Shown piece after piece: positions 10,410 through 19,707 of a DNA stretch of 64,000 bases (position 1 is the stretch's first letter; each line of letters starts with the position of its first letter). The stretch lies in contig MORC01000001.1 of NCBI GenBank assembly GCA_003260345.1, positions 1 to 64,000 of the forward strand, written 5' to 3'. A program made the translations under genes and the position numbers. The notes under the pieces were generated by a model. The model saw only the letters and a list, made by a program, of their open reading frames with translations. It was not told where the DNA came from and searched no databases. The stretch is from Candidatus Gracilibacteria bacterium GN02-873 (GTDB lineage Bacteria; Patescibacteriota; Gracilibacteria; BD1-5; UBA2023).

Positions 10410-10506
10410 AAAAATATCATAAAAAAATTTACATAAAAGTCAAAAAATCTAAAAATTTTCAAAAATTTGACTTTTTATGATTTGTGTGTTATCATCAAGA
10501 AAGAAT

Positions 10507-10710
10507 ATGAATGAACAAAACCTTTCGCATCACGAAAATCTGGCTTCCAAAATCGAAGGAAAGGAAGCATCTTTTTTCGATGCATTTCGCGAATATTTGG
10601 CGTCGTTGGCCTGATTTCAGACGCTGAGTAAACGCTTAATGCGAGCGTTGCAGGAGACACATCAGGCAACAGAAAATATTCTTTCCGACAATTCTCAAAA
10701 GAAAAATTAA
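10507..10710 (+). CDS. small hypothetical protein with one UGA glycine codon
   Basis: This 67-residue frame runs through one UGA and stops at UAA. It is polar at both ends, with a central amphipathic segment (SFFDAFREYLASLAGF) and a basic helix after it. A promoter-like TTGACT box precedes it at about 10470. No family is recognised. Codon usage matches core genes (CGC, GCG, CTG), which favours a real gene. Confidence 0.5.
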
Positions 10711-10717
10711 AAAATAC

Positions 10718-10815
10718 TTGACTTTTTATATTTTTATGTATAATGTATTTGCCTTAGCGATAAGGTAAATTTTTTCATAAGGGATAAGAGGCTCGAAAGA
10801 GTCTTTTATTTTTGT
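10718..10815 (+). ncRNA. orphan short transcription unit A
   Basis: A promoter with TTGACT (10718-10723), a 15-base spacer and TATAAT (10739-10744) is followed within ten bases by a small hairpin (CCTTAGCGATAAGG). A GGCTC-GAAA-GAGTC hairpin with a T-rich tail then acts as a terminator. No reading frame fits in the roughly 65-base transcript, and the next gene is on the other strand. The sequence supports a short RNA; its function is unknown. Confidence 0.5.
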
Positions 10816-10862
10816 CGGAATATTTATTTTTGCAAAATTTTGCAATTATTCTCTGTTTCTTT

Positions 10863-10960
10863 CTCAAAAATTTATTATTGCAAATTTTTGTATTAATAAA
10901 AATAATAATAATTTTTCCTTTATATAAGCCAAATATTATTGCAAATATTTGCAATATACG
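10863..10960 (-). repeat. TTGCAA-palindrome intergenic repeat, copy 1
   Basis: Read on the minus strand, this copy has an ATTGCAAATATTTGCAATAATA palindrome region, a GGCTTATATAAAGG core, and a distal AAATTTGCAATAATA arm. The same order of blocks recurs at 21180-21300 and 24716-24808. All three copies are intergenic. Confidence 0.65.
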
Positions 10961-10970
10961 AAAAAGTAAT

Positions 10971-10999
10971 AAAAAAATTCCCAATTTGGGAATTTTTTT
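10971..10999. terminator. bidirectional terminator at trxA 3' end
   Basis: Perfect AAATTCCCAA/TTGGGAATTT arms with A and T runs on both sides. Confidence 0.85.
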
Positions 11000-11312
11000 A
11001 TGCGTGTTTTGCAATAGCTTCTTCAAGAACAGAAACTTCCTGAACTCCAACCCATTTTTCTACTGGTTGACCATCTTTGAAGAGAATCATTGTTGGGATT
11101 GACATGATTCGCATAGAAGCAGGAGTTTCAGAATCGTTGTCTACATTGTGTTTTGCGACGATTGCTTTTCCATCTACACGAGAAGCGAGCTCTTCAAGAC
11201 GAGGAAGCATCATCTGACAAGGTCCACACCATTCTGCCCAGAAATCCACGAGCACAAGTCCTTTTGAAGTGAGTGATGAAAAAGTTGCGTCAGTTGAAAT
11301 TTGTAGTGCCAT
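10998..11312 (-). CDS. trxA: thioredoxin
   Basis: A 104-residue thioredoxin with the active site WCGPC, preceded by VLVDFWAE and followed by the cis-proline segment SIPTM. It is a cytoplasmic disulfide reductase. Length and start are standard, and there is no UGA codon. It is a single gene ending in a strong hairpin terminator. Confidence 0.96.
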   Translation of the reverse strand: MALQISTDATFSSLTSKGLVLVDFWAEWCGPCQMMLPRLEELASRVDGKAIVAKHNVDNDSETPASMRIMSIPTMILFKDGQPVEKWVGVQEVSVLEEAIAKHA

Positions 11313-11550
11313 AATCTTTTGCTAAATAATAAATAGTGCCACTATTTTATCATTTTTTTTCCAAAAAGCAATTATTTTTTCAATAAACTTTAAATTTTAA
11401 ATTGATTTTTAAGAAAAAATATTTTTTATAATTATTTCTTAATATTTCTATAAAAAAGTCAATATATTTTTCTGGAAATCAATTTTTCCCTTTATAAAAG
11501 TATTGCTATTTTTTGGATGTTGGATTTTTCTGAAAAAATCGTGAAAAATC

Positions 11551-11578
11551 TTGTCTTTTCAAAAAAAATATTTATAAT
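11551..11578 (+). promoter_or_regulatory. promoter of the lipoprotein gene
   Basis: TTGTCT at 11551-11556 and TATAAT at 11573-11578 are separated by 16 bases. Transcription would begin near 11585, which supports the start at 11616 over the earlier in-frame ATG at 11517. The rest of the 11313-11550 gap is AT-rich with nothing else recognisable. Confidence 0.7.
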
Positions 11579-11615
11579 GCGCAGGCTTTTTATATTCTAT
11601 TTTAATTTAAATTCT

Positions 11616-12020
11616 ATGAAAAAAGCTCTTATTGCTCTTGTAGCACTCACATTTCTTGCATCTTGTGGAAACAAGGCTGCCGAAACTGTAAAAACTGGCA
11701 CTCAGACTACAGTTCAGACAGAGTCAGTATCAGCAACTACAGAAGGTGTACAGGTTGAATCTTCAGGATCTACAGAAACAACTGAGGCAACTACTGCTAC
11801 TGCTACTACTACTTCAGCATCTCTGTCTGCTGGTTGTGATGATTATGTAAAATACTACTCTTGTGCAATGGAAAAAAGTGGTTTCACTGGTGATGCACTT
11901 ACTCAGGCAGTAGATGAGCTTAAAAAAGGTTTTTCTGAGCTTCCAGCAGATCTTCAAACACAGGCTTGTACTCAGGGTCTTGATGCCTTCAAACAGTCAA
12001 TGCCAGTATCTGGTTGTTAA
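11616..12020 (+). CDS. small secreted lipoprotein, Thr/Ser-rich linker
   Basis: The N-terminus is a lipoprotein signal: MKKALIALVALTF then the lipobox LASC, so the chain would be lipid-anchored at Cys18 or so. A 60-residue linker of Thr, Ser, Glu and Ala follows. A C-terminal domain with four cysteines (GCDDYVKYYSCAM, ACTQG, SGC) comes last. The mature domain matches no family I know. There is no UGA codon, and codon use suggests high expression. Confidence 0.78.
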   Translation: MKKALIALVALTFLASCGNKAAETVKTGTQTTVQTESVSATTEGVQVESSGSTETTEATTATATTTSASLSAGCDDYVKYYSCAMEKSGFTGDALTQAVDELKKGFSELPADLQTQACTQGLDAFKQSMPVSGC

Positions 12021-12047
12021 AAATTCCCCATTTGGGGATTTTTTTAT
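12019..12047. terminator. bidirectional terminator
   Basis: AAAATTCCCC and GGGGATTTTT arms between two convergent genes. Confidence 0.85.
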
Positions 12048-12634
12048 AGCGTGATATTTTTTCTCTCAATAATCATAATACTATCGTCTAAATCGGTTTT
12101 TTCAAGCTGGTAGGCGATATTTTTTTCGTGCAAAAAACTATAAAAATTCTGCATTTTGTGTGCGAATTTTTCCACATCATCGATGATGAAAATGGCATCT
12201 TTTTTCGTTTTGGAAAGCGATAATAAAAAATAATCCAAATATTCTTTTTTCATCGCATCAATATAAACCACATCAAAAAAATGATCCGCTAAGCTCGGAA
12301 GAATTTTTTTGGCGTCGCCCCAAATCGGAAAAATATTTTTAATTTTACAATTTTTGAAATGCTCCGTCGCTTCAATATGTGCATTCCAGGCGTATTCTAT
12401 CGTGAAAATATTGGCAATTTTATCAGGATTTTTTGTATTTTTTAAAAGTTCGTAATGAAAACTCAGTGCCGAAAAACCATTCGCAGTGCCGATTTCCAGA
12501 ATATTTTTTGGATTTTTGTCACAAAGAACTTTTCCGATAAAATACGCATTTTCTTCCGAAATATTCGGAATTTTTCGCTCAATTCCAGACTTTTTGAGTT
12601 TTTGTAAATATTGTTGTAAAAAATTTTGATTCAT
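12044..12634 (-). CDS. SAM-dependent O-methyltransferase family protein
   Basis: This 196-residue protein has the class I methyltransferase pattern of the small O-methyltransferase group (caffeoyl-CoA/catechol type). Motif I is ILEIGTANGFSAL, followed by FTIEYAWNAHIEA, the GDAKKILP strand, and DVVYIDAMKKEYLDYF, the metal-binding acidic motif. The substrate is unknown. I chose the ATG at 12634; an in-frame ATG eleven codons upstream adds unconserved sequence. No UGA codon. Confidence 0.85.
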   Translation of the reverse strand: MNQNFLQQYLQKLKKSGIERKIPNISEENAYFIGKVLCDKNPKNILEIGTANGFSALSFHYELLKNTKNPDKIANIFTIEYAWNAHIEATEHFKNCKIKNIFPIWGDAKKILPSLADHFFDVVYIDAMKKEYLDYFLLSLSKTKKDAIFIIDDVEKFAHKMQNFYSFLHEKNIAYQLEKTDLDDSIMIIERKNITL

Positions 12635-12679
12635 AGAAAAATTATATTTCCAAAAAAATTTTGTCAAGAAAAAACCGCA

Positions 12680-13754
12680 TTATTGTGCGGATTTTTTTGT
12701 GTGGATTTTTTCCAGTTTTTTCTGCATTTCGGGTGTAATGAAAAAAATAGCGCGAGCAATGGTTTCATCGCGTTTTTTTGATGTTGAGTGTGAGCTCATT
12801 AGCCTCAGAATTGAACGACAGATTTCGCTCATAAACCTCATAAAATGACGATTTTTCCTCAAAATTTTCCTGAATTTTTTCGAGAAAAAAGGGTCGCACG
12901 ATCAAATGCTGTGCGCGCGAAATTTCTTCTGCAATGATGCGAAAATCTTCGCGATAATCATCTTCAAATCGCTCTAATACGCCATTTCCTTCAAAATTCT
13001 TGGATTTCCATTCTTGAAATTTGGTTTTTGAATAATTTGAATTTTGCGCAAAAATTTTTCGTAGGTCGCCGTTCAGTGCAATATATGACATCATATCGGG
13101 CGTTGTGAGCCTTCCGAAGCGATTTTTGAGATCACACTGAGTTTGATCGGATTCCAAAAATGGCACCACTGCGCGCATTTGTTTCAATTTTTCTGCGTAT
13201 TTATGAAATTTTTCAGAAACCATATCAATCGGAGTAGTCGTGATCTGTGCACCAATTGCGAGCGTTTTGAGTGCGTTATTTTGATGATAGGGAACACGTG
13301 AAATCATATCGGTTTTGTAGTTGAGATCAAGCTCCTTGACTGGCAAAAAATGAAAACTTTTTGGGTCGCTTTGCATCATCGCTTCACACAAAATAATTTC
13401 TGCTGCCAGCCCGCCACTAAATTGATTGAGTAAATGTTGCTTCATTTTGTGAGCGCTATTACATTGCCAGCGCACACCATTATGAGAACGATAGGCGAGA
13501 ATATTTGCAAGATTTTTGGTATTATGCAAAATATTTGTGAGATTTTCGTGCAAAATGGCAGAATTTGGAGAATTCGTCAAAAGATTTTGTTCTTCGGGAG
13601 AAAGTGCTTCAAATCGCATAATTCCATAAATTCGATGCGAGATATTACTTAAAATTTTGTCAGATTTGTTGCGACCCTCGCTTATGAAGGTATTTTTGGT
13701 TTGTAAAATTTGCTCGTCATGACTGTGTGCGATTTTTCGATTTTTTCGAGACAT
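12680..13754 (-). CDS. conserved hypothetical protein, frameshifted near its C-terminus
   Basis: The main frame gives about 326 sensible residues and then meets a T run of seven (12773-12779 on the plus strand). Removing one base joins it to a second frame that ends KKLEKIHTKKSAQ just before a hairpin. The natural product is probably about 357 residues: soluble, rich in Asn, His and Lys, with no signal or membrane segment. No family is recognised. The gene begins four bases before the beta-CASP gene's stop and is probably co-transcribed with it. Confidence 0.6.
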
Positions 13755-13757
13755 AAA

Positions 13758-15506
13758 TTATTTATCAAAATTGACGGTATAAATTTCTTCTAGATCAGGA
13801 ACATGAACGATTTGCGGAAAATCTTTGCGTTCAAGCGTATGCTTGAGCGCTATTGAAGAGCTTTTTGTGTCGCCGTGAACAACGAGAATATGTGCATTTC
13901 GTTTGAGATTCGTGGATTGTAAATATTTGAGCAAATCTTTTTCATCGCCATGTCCAGAAAATCCAGATTTTTGTTCCATTTTGGCGCGAATTTCGAAAGT
14001 TTTTCCTTCGAGCGTCACGATTTTTTCCTTTCATTCTGGGCGCTCCGCAGCGATTGCATGCCCACGAGTCCCTGGCACCAAAAATCCTGGAAAATAAAAA
14101 ACACTTTTTTCGTCATCCGCGAATCGTTTAAAATATTCAATCACAGGTCCGCCTTCGGCCATTCCGGAAGCTGTGAGAATAATTTTTTTCTTGCCATCAA
14201 GTTCGCCGAGTATACCCGCGCGCGTCTCAGTTGAGATAACTTCATAATTTTTATTTTTTGGATCAAGATAATCGATGAAATTTTCTAAATTTTTTGTATT
14301 GACAGCGAGTTGGTCGGGCACGCTTGGATGAGATGCTTCGTAAAGCATTTTTTTGGCTTCATCGATGTACGGATTGATATATTCAGCACCCATTTTTGAA
14401 TCAACAAGAATGGGAATGTTGTTCGGAATAAGCCCCTTTTTCTGCATATCAATCGTGTAAAAAAGAATTTTTTGCAAACGATCTAGTGAAAAACAGGCTT
14501 GCACAATTGTATTATATTTTTTGATATCGCGCGCCAAATCTTGCTCAAATTTTTTCAAACTGGCATCAAAATCTTCGCGAACACGCCCGCCATATGTCGA
14601 TTCGATCAGGAGCGTTTCGATTGGAAAATTTTTTGGTGCGGTCGGAAGCCCTGCTGGCATGATATTGCCTTGATACGAGCCAATATCACCAGAAAAATGG
14701 ACAAAATGATTTTCGCCTTTTGCGTCTGTGATGCGGAAAAGCGGACTGACACTCCCGAGAATATGTCCAGCATTAAACATACAAACCGCAATTTTTCCTG
14801 GCACAATCTGATTCCAGCCATTAACAAAATCATGTGTTTCGATATTTTCGAGTAATTTCTCTAAATCATTGATATTAAATTCTGGTTTTTTGGGTGGTGT
14901 GAGTTTTTTTCGCCAATTTTTGTCGTGCGCGTCGATATTTTCTTTTTCAAGAATTTTTTTCGCCTCTTGATAGTGTATATCTCGATTTCGTTCCTCGATT
15001 GTTGTGGCCATGCGGTCGCCATTTGCGTTTCGTTTGATTCCTCCATTTTCATATTCTTTTACGGTTTGTACCGCATTTGAAAGTGTTTTTTTGACATATG
15101 ACTGAAAATTGCTTTGCTTGACTTCATAATCTGTTTCCGCGATTTTAATCGCGTCTTCCAGAGCAATTTTGATAATATCGCGTGTACGGGATGATGCGAG
15201 AATTTTCCCAACGCTATGGCGCGTGAGATGAAGGGCATCGCCAATATGATCCATGTGTCAATGTGTAAAAACCACCGCTTCAACGCGAGGATGTCCATGG
15301 TTTTTTCATTCCAAAATTTCATCCAGATTTCGGTCCAATTTTCCGGGTCATTGATAGCCACCCATATCCACGAGAATACGATAAATCTCACCTTGCAGTG
15401 CCACACGCAACTCGTGGCACGACCCAGTGAGATTATAATTTTTTTCTCGATTTCCGATTCCACCATGCGAAAGAATTTGGTATCCGTTTTGCAATTTTTG
15501 GGCCAT
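13758..15506 (-). CDS. beta-CASP metallo-beta-lactamase-fold ribonuclease
   Basis: The frame is continuous over 582 residues only with UGA as glycine. It has DMGGYQGPGK near 48, the zinc motif THGHMDH (His82, His84, Asp86, His87; its glycine is UGA), VHFSGDIG, the ESTYGG segment of beta-CASP proteins, LTASGMAEGGP, and the C-terminal FSGHGDEKDL with VHGD. These match the CPSF73/RNase J-like RNA-processing nucleases. An insert of about 130 residues after the zinc motif is charged. It probably acts in mRNA decay. The start is the first ATG before a Gln-rich N-terminus. Confidence 0.9.
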
Positions 15507-15630
15507 ATACGAAAAAGTACGAAAATTTTATACTTTTTACAGAAAAAATATTATTTGTCAAGAAAATTTCTCAAAAACTTGCTTTTTCCAAGAACTTATA
15601 TAATCATTTTGTTATCAATATTTTTAGATT

Positions 15631-16029
15631 ATGGAAAAACACACTTTTGCCTCGTATATGCCACTTGGTTGGCGAAAAATTGATGTAGAAGAACCTCTCC
15701 ATGAGCATTCATTTATAGAATTGAAGCAGGAAGAGATTGATATTTGTGTGGAGATTGCGCGTGAGATGAAAGATGTTGCGCAAGCATATGATGCGAAAAA
15801 TCCTGAGCACCAAAATTATTTGGAGCAATTTGAATTGTTTTGCAAGAAAAAAATTATGGATAGTGGTTTGGAAATATCGACGCGTTGGTTGCTTGTAGTT
15901 CTCAAAAATAATTATCGTCACAACCTCGAAATCGCCATCAATCATAGTTCACTAAAGGATTGCACACAATATTGCGTGAATAAAATTCGCAAAAAATACG
16001 CCAAAATTATGGATTATATCAAGTTTTAA
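15631..16029 (+). CDS. hypothetical protein
   Basis: A 132-residue soluble, mainly helical protein with no UGA codon. It carries two cysteines near the C-terminus (SLKDCTQYCVNKIRKKY) and a GWRKIDVEEPLHEH segment near the N-terminus. A promoter with a TATAAT box lies at 15599-15604. It converges on recG through a shared hairpin terminator. I recognise no family. Confidence 0.7.
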   Translation: MEKHTFASYMPLGWRKIDVEEPLHEHSFIELKQEEIDICVEIAREMKDVAQAYDAKNPEHQNYLEQFELFCKKKIMDSGLEISTRWLLVVLKNNYRHNLEIAINHSSLKDCTQYCVNKIRKKYAKIMDYIKF

Positions 16030-16058
16030 AAAACAGGTCTATTATTCAGCCTGTTTTT
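16028..16058. terminator. bidirectional terminator
   Basis: AAAACAGG and CCTGTTTT arms with a T run, between the hypothetical gene and recG. Confidence 0.8.
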
Positions 16059-18084
16059 TATTTATTTTTTGATTTTTTAAATATTCTTCGATATCTTCGC
16101 GAACCTCGGAAATCGCATCTACATCGCGTAAGTCAGCAAATTTGAGATCGGGAACACCGGATTGACGAACGCCGTATACTTCACCTGGTCCACGCAACTC
16201 GAGGTCGATTTCAGCGAGTTCAAATCCATCGTTGGTTTTTTCCATCGCACGAAGCCGCTCAGATTTGTATTCTTTGGTTGTAAAAAGATAACAATACGAC
16301 TGGTGTTCGCCGCGCCCGACGCGCCCACGAAATTGATGTAGTTGCGAAAGTCCAAATCGTTCTGCTGCTTCGATACAAATAATCGTCGCATTCGGATTAT
16401 TCACCCCAACTTCCACAACCGAAGTGGATGATAAAATCTGAATTTTATTGTCATAAAAATCTTGCATAATTGCGTCTTTTTCTTTTCCGCTCATTTTTCC
16501 GTGAATGAGTCCGACAGAAAAATTAGGAAACACTGCCTCCAAAAGCTCAAACATTTGCGTTGCGGACGCGACATCAAGCGTTTCAGATTCTTCTACAAGT
16601 GGCGAAATCCAATAAACTTGACGCCCATTTTTGACTTCCTCTTCAATAAATCGATACATTTCTTCGCGTTCAAAATCTTTCACCACGCGTGTATGAATCG
16701 CTTTTCTGCCCGCGGGATATTCATTGAGTACGGAAATATCTTGATCGCCATACATCGTCATCGCGAGTGATCGCGGAATTGGCGTTGCAGACATATTGAG
16801 CACATGGGGAATAATTCCAGTTTTTTTGGAATTTTCAGAATTTTTACAAAACCCGAGCGAACAATATTCCTCGAGTGCTTTTCGCTGCTCCACGCCGAAA
16901 CGATGTTGTTCGTCAACCACCACAAATCCCAGATTTTTGAACTGAACATCATCCTGAATAAGCGCGTGTGTCCCGAAAATAATATTTGTCTGACCAGATT
17001 TGAGGCGAGATTTAGCGTCGGATTTTTGCTTTGTTGTAAGTGATCCAACGAGCAAATCTGCGGTGATTCCAAGTGAAAAAAGCCAATTTTCATTCCCGAG
17101 AAAATGTTGTCGTGCCAAGATTTCCGTCGGTGCCATGATGGCAATTTGTAATTCTTGGTTATGGATTTTTCGTGTTTGTAGAATCGCGTGAATTCCGACC
17201 AGAAGCGCCACCACAGTTTTTCCAGTTCCTACATCGCCTTGCAACATTCGCGACATCGCAAAGTTAGATTCCATATCTTTGAGAATCTGAAAAATCACGA
17301 TTTTTTGTTTGTTAGTCAGCGTAAAAGGCAGATTTTCAATGAGTGATTTCATCAGCTCCGCATCGATCGGAATATGCAACGAAGCACCTTCTGAGGCTGC
17401 GCGAAGCGAATATTTTTTCTCCAATCATTTTTTTTGAAAATCGAACATTTCCGCATAACCAAGCTCTTTTTTGGCTCGTTCAAAATCTTCTACACTTTTG
17501 GGAAAATGGATGGCAAAAATATTTTCCGTCGTCGAGCGAAGTCATTTTTTTTCACGAATCGGTGTGGGAATTTTTTCGGGAATTTCTGAGATAAAATTTT
17601 TTACATATTCCATTTTTTCACGAATCCACGACCCTGGAATATAATTGACATCGCTATAAAGTGGCACAACTTCTTTGCGCGTTTCGCGAAGATGCTCGAT
17701 TTCTGCATTGGGAAAAGAAAGTTTTCCATATTCGTATTTTGGCTGTCCAAAAATCACCACCGTATCGCCACGAAAAAATTTTTGCAACAAAAATTTGCGA
17801 TTAAACCAAACAGCCTCTGCATAGTTGCCATCAATATCAGTCAGAACCGCTTTAATAAGCGTTTTTTTGTTACGCGTGACCTCGCTCGTGATGAGTTCAA
17901 TTTGGCATTTTATCGCCTGTTTTTCGGTGACATTGATACTTGTAAAATGCGTCAAAAGATCAGATTTGTCTTCCAAATCTTTGGGAAAATTCATGAGAAA
18001 ACCGCTTGTAGTTGAGATTCCTGCGTCTGCCAATTTTTTGATATAACTATCAGTGGTATGAAGAATTTTTTTATCAAGTTTCAT
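16042..18084 (-). CDS. recG: ATP-dependent DNA helicase RecG
   Basis: A 680-residue RecG, restored by reading two UGAs (at 17428 and 17543 on the map) as glycine. The N-terminal third holds the OB-fold wedge domain that splits forks. The helicase core has LQGDVGTGKT (Walker A), the MAPTEILA motif, VVDEQHRFGVEQR (DEQH box) and MSATPIPR. The C-terminal end has the QFRGRVGRG motif and the TRG-like GVRQSGVPDL. It rescues stalled replication forks and branch-migrates junctions. The start at 18084 begins MKLDKKILHTTDSYIKKL; a longer frame upstream is unconserved. Confidence 0.95.
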
Positions 18085-18190
18085 AGTGATATTATACGAA
18101 AAAATCGTAAATTCGAAAATTATTTTTTTGACAAAAACTTCCAAGAGGCTACAATATATAGTATATTTTATTTTATAATTTTACTATTTT

Positions 18191-19009
18191 ATGGAAAAAG
18201 TAACGACACAAAAATTGACAAATGTTCCAGAAACAATGTTGATTACCGTTTGGGCGCGTGCCGTCGAGACGCAGACGAAAAATCCCATTATTATCGATCA
18301 AAAGGCGGTTGAATGTGTGGAAAAAATTGATTACGATTTTTCTAAATTTAAAAAATCTAAACTTTCGCAGGTTGGATGTTCTATCCGCGCAAAACTGATT
18401 GATGATGAAGCGAAAAAATTTATCGCAGAAAATCCTGATTGTGTTGTGATTCAGCTCGGAACTGGGCTTGATGCAAGATTTGATCGACTTGGTCGCCCCA
18501 ATGTGACACATTGGTATGATCTGGATTTGCCACAATCTATCGAAACGCGCGAAAAATTGTTGCCTGCGACGGATCAGAATTCTTGCTTGCCGATTTCACT
18601 TTTTGATTATTCTTGGATTGATATGGTTTTGTCCCATAAGAAACCAATTCTGATTATTGTAGAAGGTGTTTTGATGTATTTTTCGCCAGACGAAGTTCGT
18701 GAATTTTTTGAAAAAATTGTTGAAAAAATTCCAAAAGCTACGATTTTGATGGATTTGTTACCGGTTGTTTTGGTGGGAAAAGCAAAATCGCACGATTCTC
18801 TGAAAAAAGTAAAAAATGCCGAATTCAAATGGGGCGTTAAAAAAGTACAAGAAATTGAGGATTGGAATCCAAGAATTCATGTGACAAAAGAATATTTTTT
18901 GAGTGATTTTGATCAGAAAAAATTTCCAATGATGTTTCGATTTTTATATAAAATTCCATATTTTTATCGAAAATTTAATCAGCGTGTGGCGCGATTTGAT
19001 ATTTACTAA
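18191..19009 (+). CDS. leucine-carboxyl-methyltransferase-family SAM methyltransferase
   Basis: This 272-residue protein matches the LCMT/TcmP-like family. It has an N-terminal VPETMLITVWARAVET segment, the RAKLIDDEAKKFI helix, VIQLGTGLDARFDR (SAM-binding motif I), HWYDLDLPQSIE, and IIVEGVLMYFSPDEV, the signature late motif. In bacteria these enzymes O-methylate small polyketide or peptide carboxyls. The target here is unknown. There is no UGA codon. A hairpin terminator follows. Confidence 0.87.
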   Translation: MEKVTTQKLTNVPETMLITVWARAVETQTKNPIIIDQKAVECVEKIDYDFSKFKKSKLSQVGCSIRAKLIDDEAKKFIAENPDCVVIQLGTGLDARFDRLGRPNVTHWYDLDLPQSIETREKLLPATDQNSCLPISLFDYSWIDMVLSHKKPILIIVEGVLMYFSPDEVREFFEKIVEKIPKATILMDLLPVVLVGKAKSHDSLKKVKNAEFKWGVKKVQEIEDWNPRIHVTKEYFLSDFDQKKFPMMFRFLYKIPYFYRKFNQRVARFDIY

Positions 19010-19034
19010 AAAATCCCCATTTTTAGGGATTTTA
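19008..19034. terminator. terminator
   Basis: AAAAATCCCC and GGGATTTT arms between convergent genes. Confidence 0.8.
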
Positions 19035-19040
19035 TTGTGA

Positions 19041-19385
19041 CTATGCCGTTGCGAGTTTGCGGTATTTTGGCTGCACTGCTGGTACACGATGATTTACGAT
19101 TTGCATCGCGTGAGAATGTGTTTTTTCAACCAAAGCGCGAGTTTTTACGCCCGCCTCGCGAATATTTTCTCCGAGCGAAATCACAGAATCGCCAACTTTC
19201 AGAAGATTATCCACAAGTGAAACGCGCGTTTTGGCTGGGATTTTTGCCATAAAACTTTGCACTACTTTTTCGATGATAAAATTGGAAATTTTATTTTCTG
19301 CCAAAAATTTTCGAATATCGTCGAGAGAATTTACGATTGTAAAAATTTCCGAAGTTTCAGAAACATTGCGAGCGTTGAGAGTCAT
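19041..19385 (-). CDS. hypothetical protein
   Basis: A 114-residue soluble helical protein starting MTLNARNVSETSEI. It contains a basic C-terminus (RVPAVQPKYRKLATA) and no cysteine. I chose the ATG at 19385 since the upstream extension is AT-rich and unlike protein. No family is recognised. No UGA codon. Confidence 0.6.
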   Translation of the reverse strand: MTLNARNVSETSEIFTIVNSLDDIRKFLAENKISNFIIEKVVQSFMAKIPAKTRVSLVDNLLKVGDSVISLGENIREAGVKTRALVEKTHSHAMQIVNHRVPAVQPKYRKLATA

Positions 19386-19480
19386 AGAAAAATAGTAAAT
19401 AGATAAATTTTGTACAAAAATATTTTGCCATATTTCATTTTTTTTTGCAAATATTTTGCGTTGATTTTTCAGAAAAAAAT

Positions 19481-19664
19481 TTGACAATTTTCACAATTTT
19501 TCTACAATAATTTTAGAAATTTTGAAAATTCGATGAAACCGAGTGGCGTCGGTGGAGAAAATTCAAAATCCAAAAGTGCTTCAATTTTTTTGAAGAATTT
19601 GGGTGGAACCGTCCAAAAATAACGAAATGGACCCCAAAAGAGTAATCTTTTTGGGGTTTTTTGA
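19481..19664 (+). promoter_or_regulatory. glycine T-box riboswitch with promoter, upstream of glyS
   Basis: A promoter (TTGACA 19481-19486, 16 bases, TACAAT 19503-19508) starts a leader. Stem I pairs 19519-19526 with 19562-19569, has an internal loop whose 3' side (19553-19556) contains the Gly triplet GGA, and ends in a four-pair stem with a GTGGCG loop. The T-box bulge is in GGGTGGAACCG (19601-19611). Its UGGA is complementary to UCCA, the end of tRNA-Gly with discriminator U, as encoded at 51016-51092. A CCCC/GGGG hairpin plus T run (19632-19662) is the terminator. Uncharged tRNA-Gly would raise glyS expression. Confidence 0.85.
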
Positions 19665-19707
19665 TGCAAAAATTCCAAAAAGAAATTTATTTTTTATTTT
19701 TAAAAAT

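Noticed and set aside
10775..11102. Frames on both strands in the interval before trxA
   Set aside because: They lie over an AT-rich repeat and a terminator and have the composition of non-coding DNA.
19500..19525. A sequence like the reverse complement of a Cas12a repeat handle (TCTACAATA, then TAGAAATT)
   Set aside because: It occurs once, the middle does not match, and it is explained by the -10 box and start of the glyS T-box leader.
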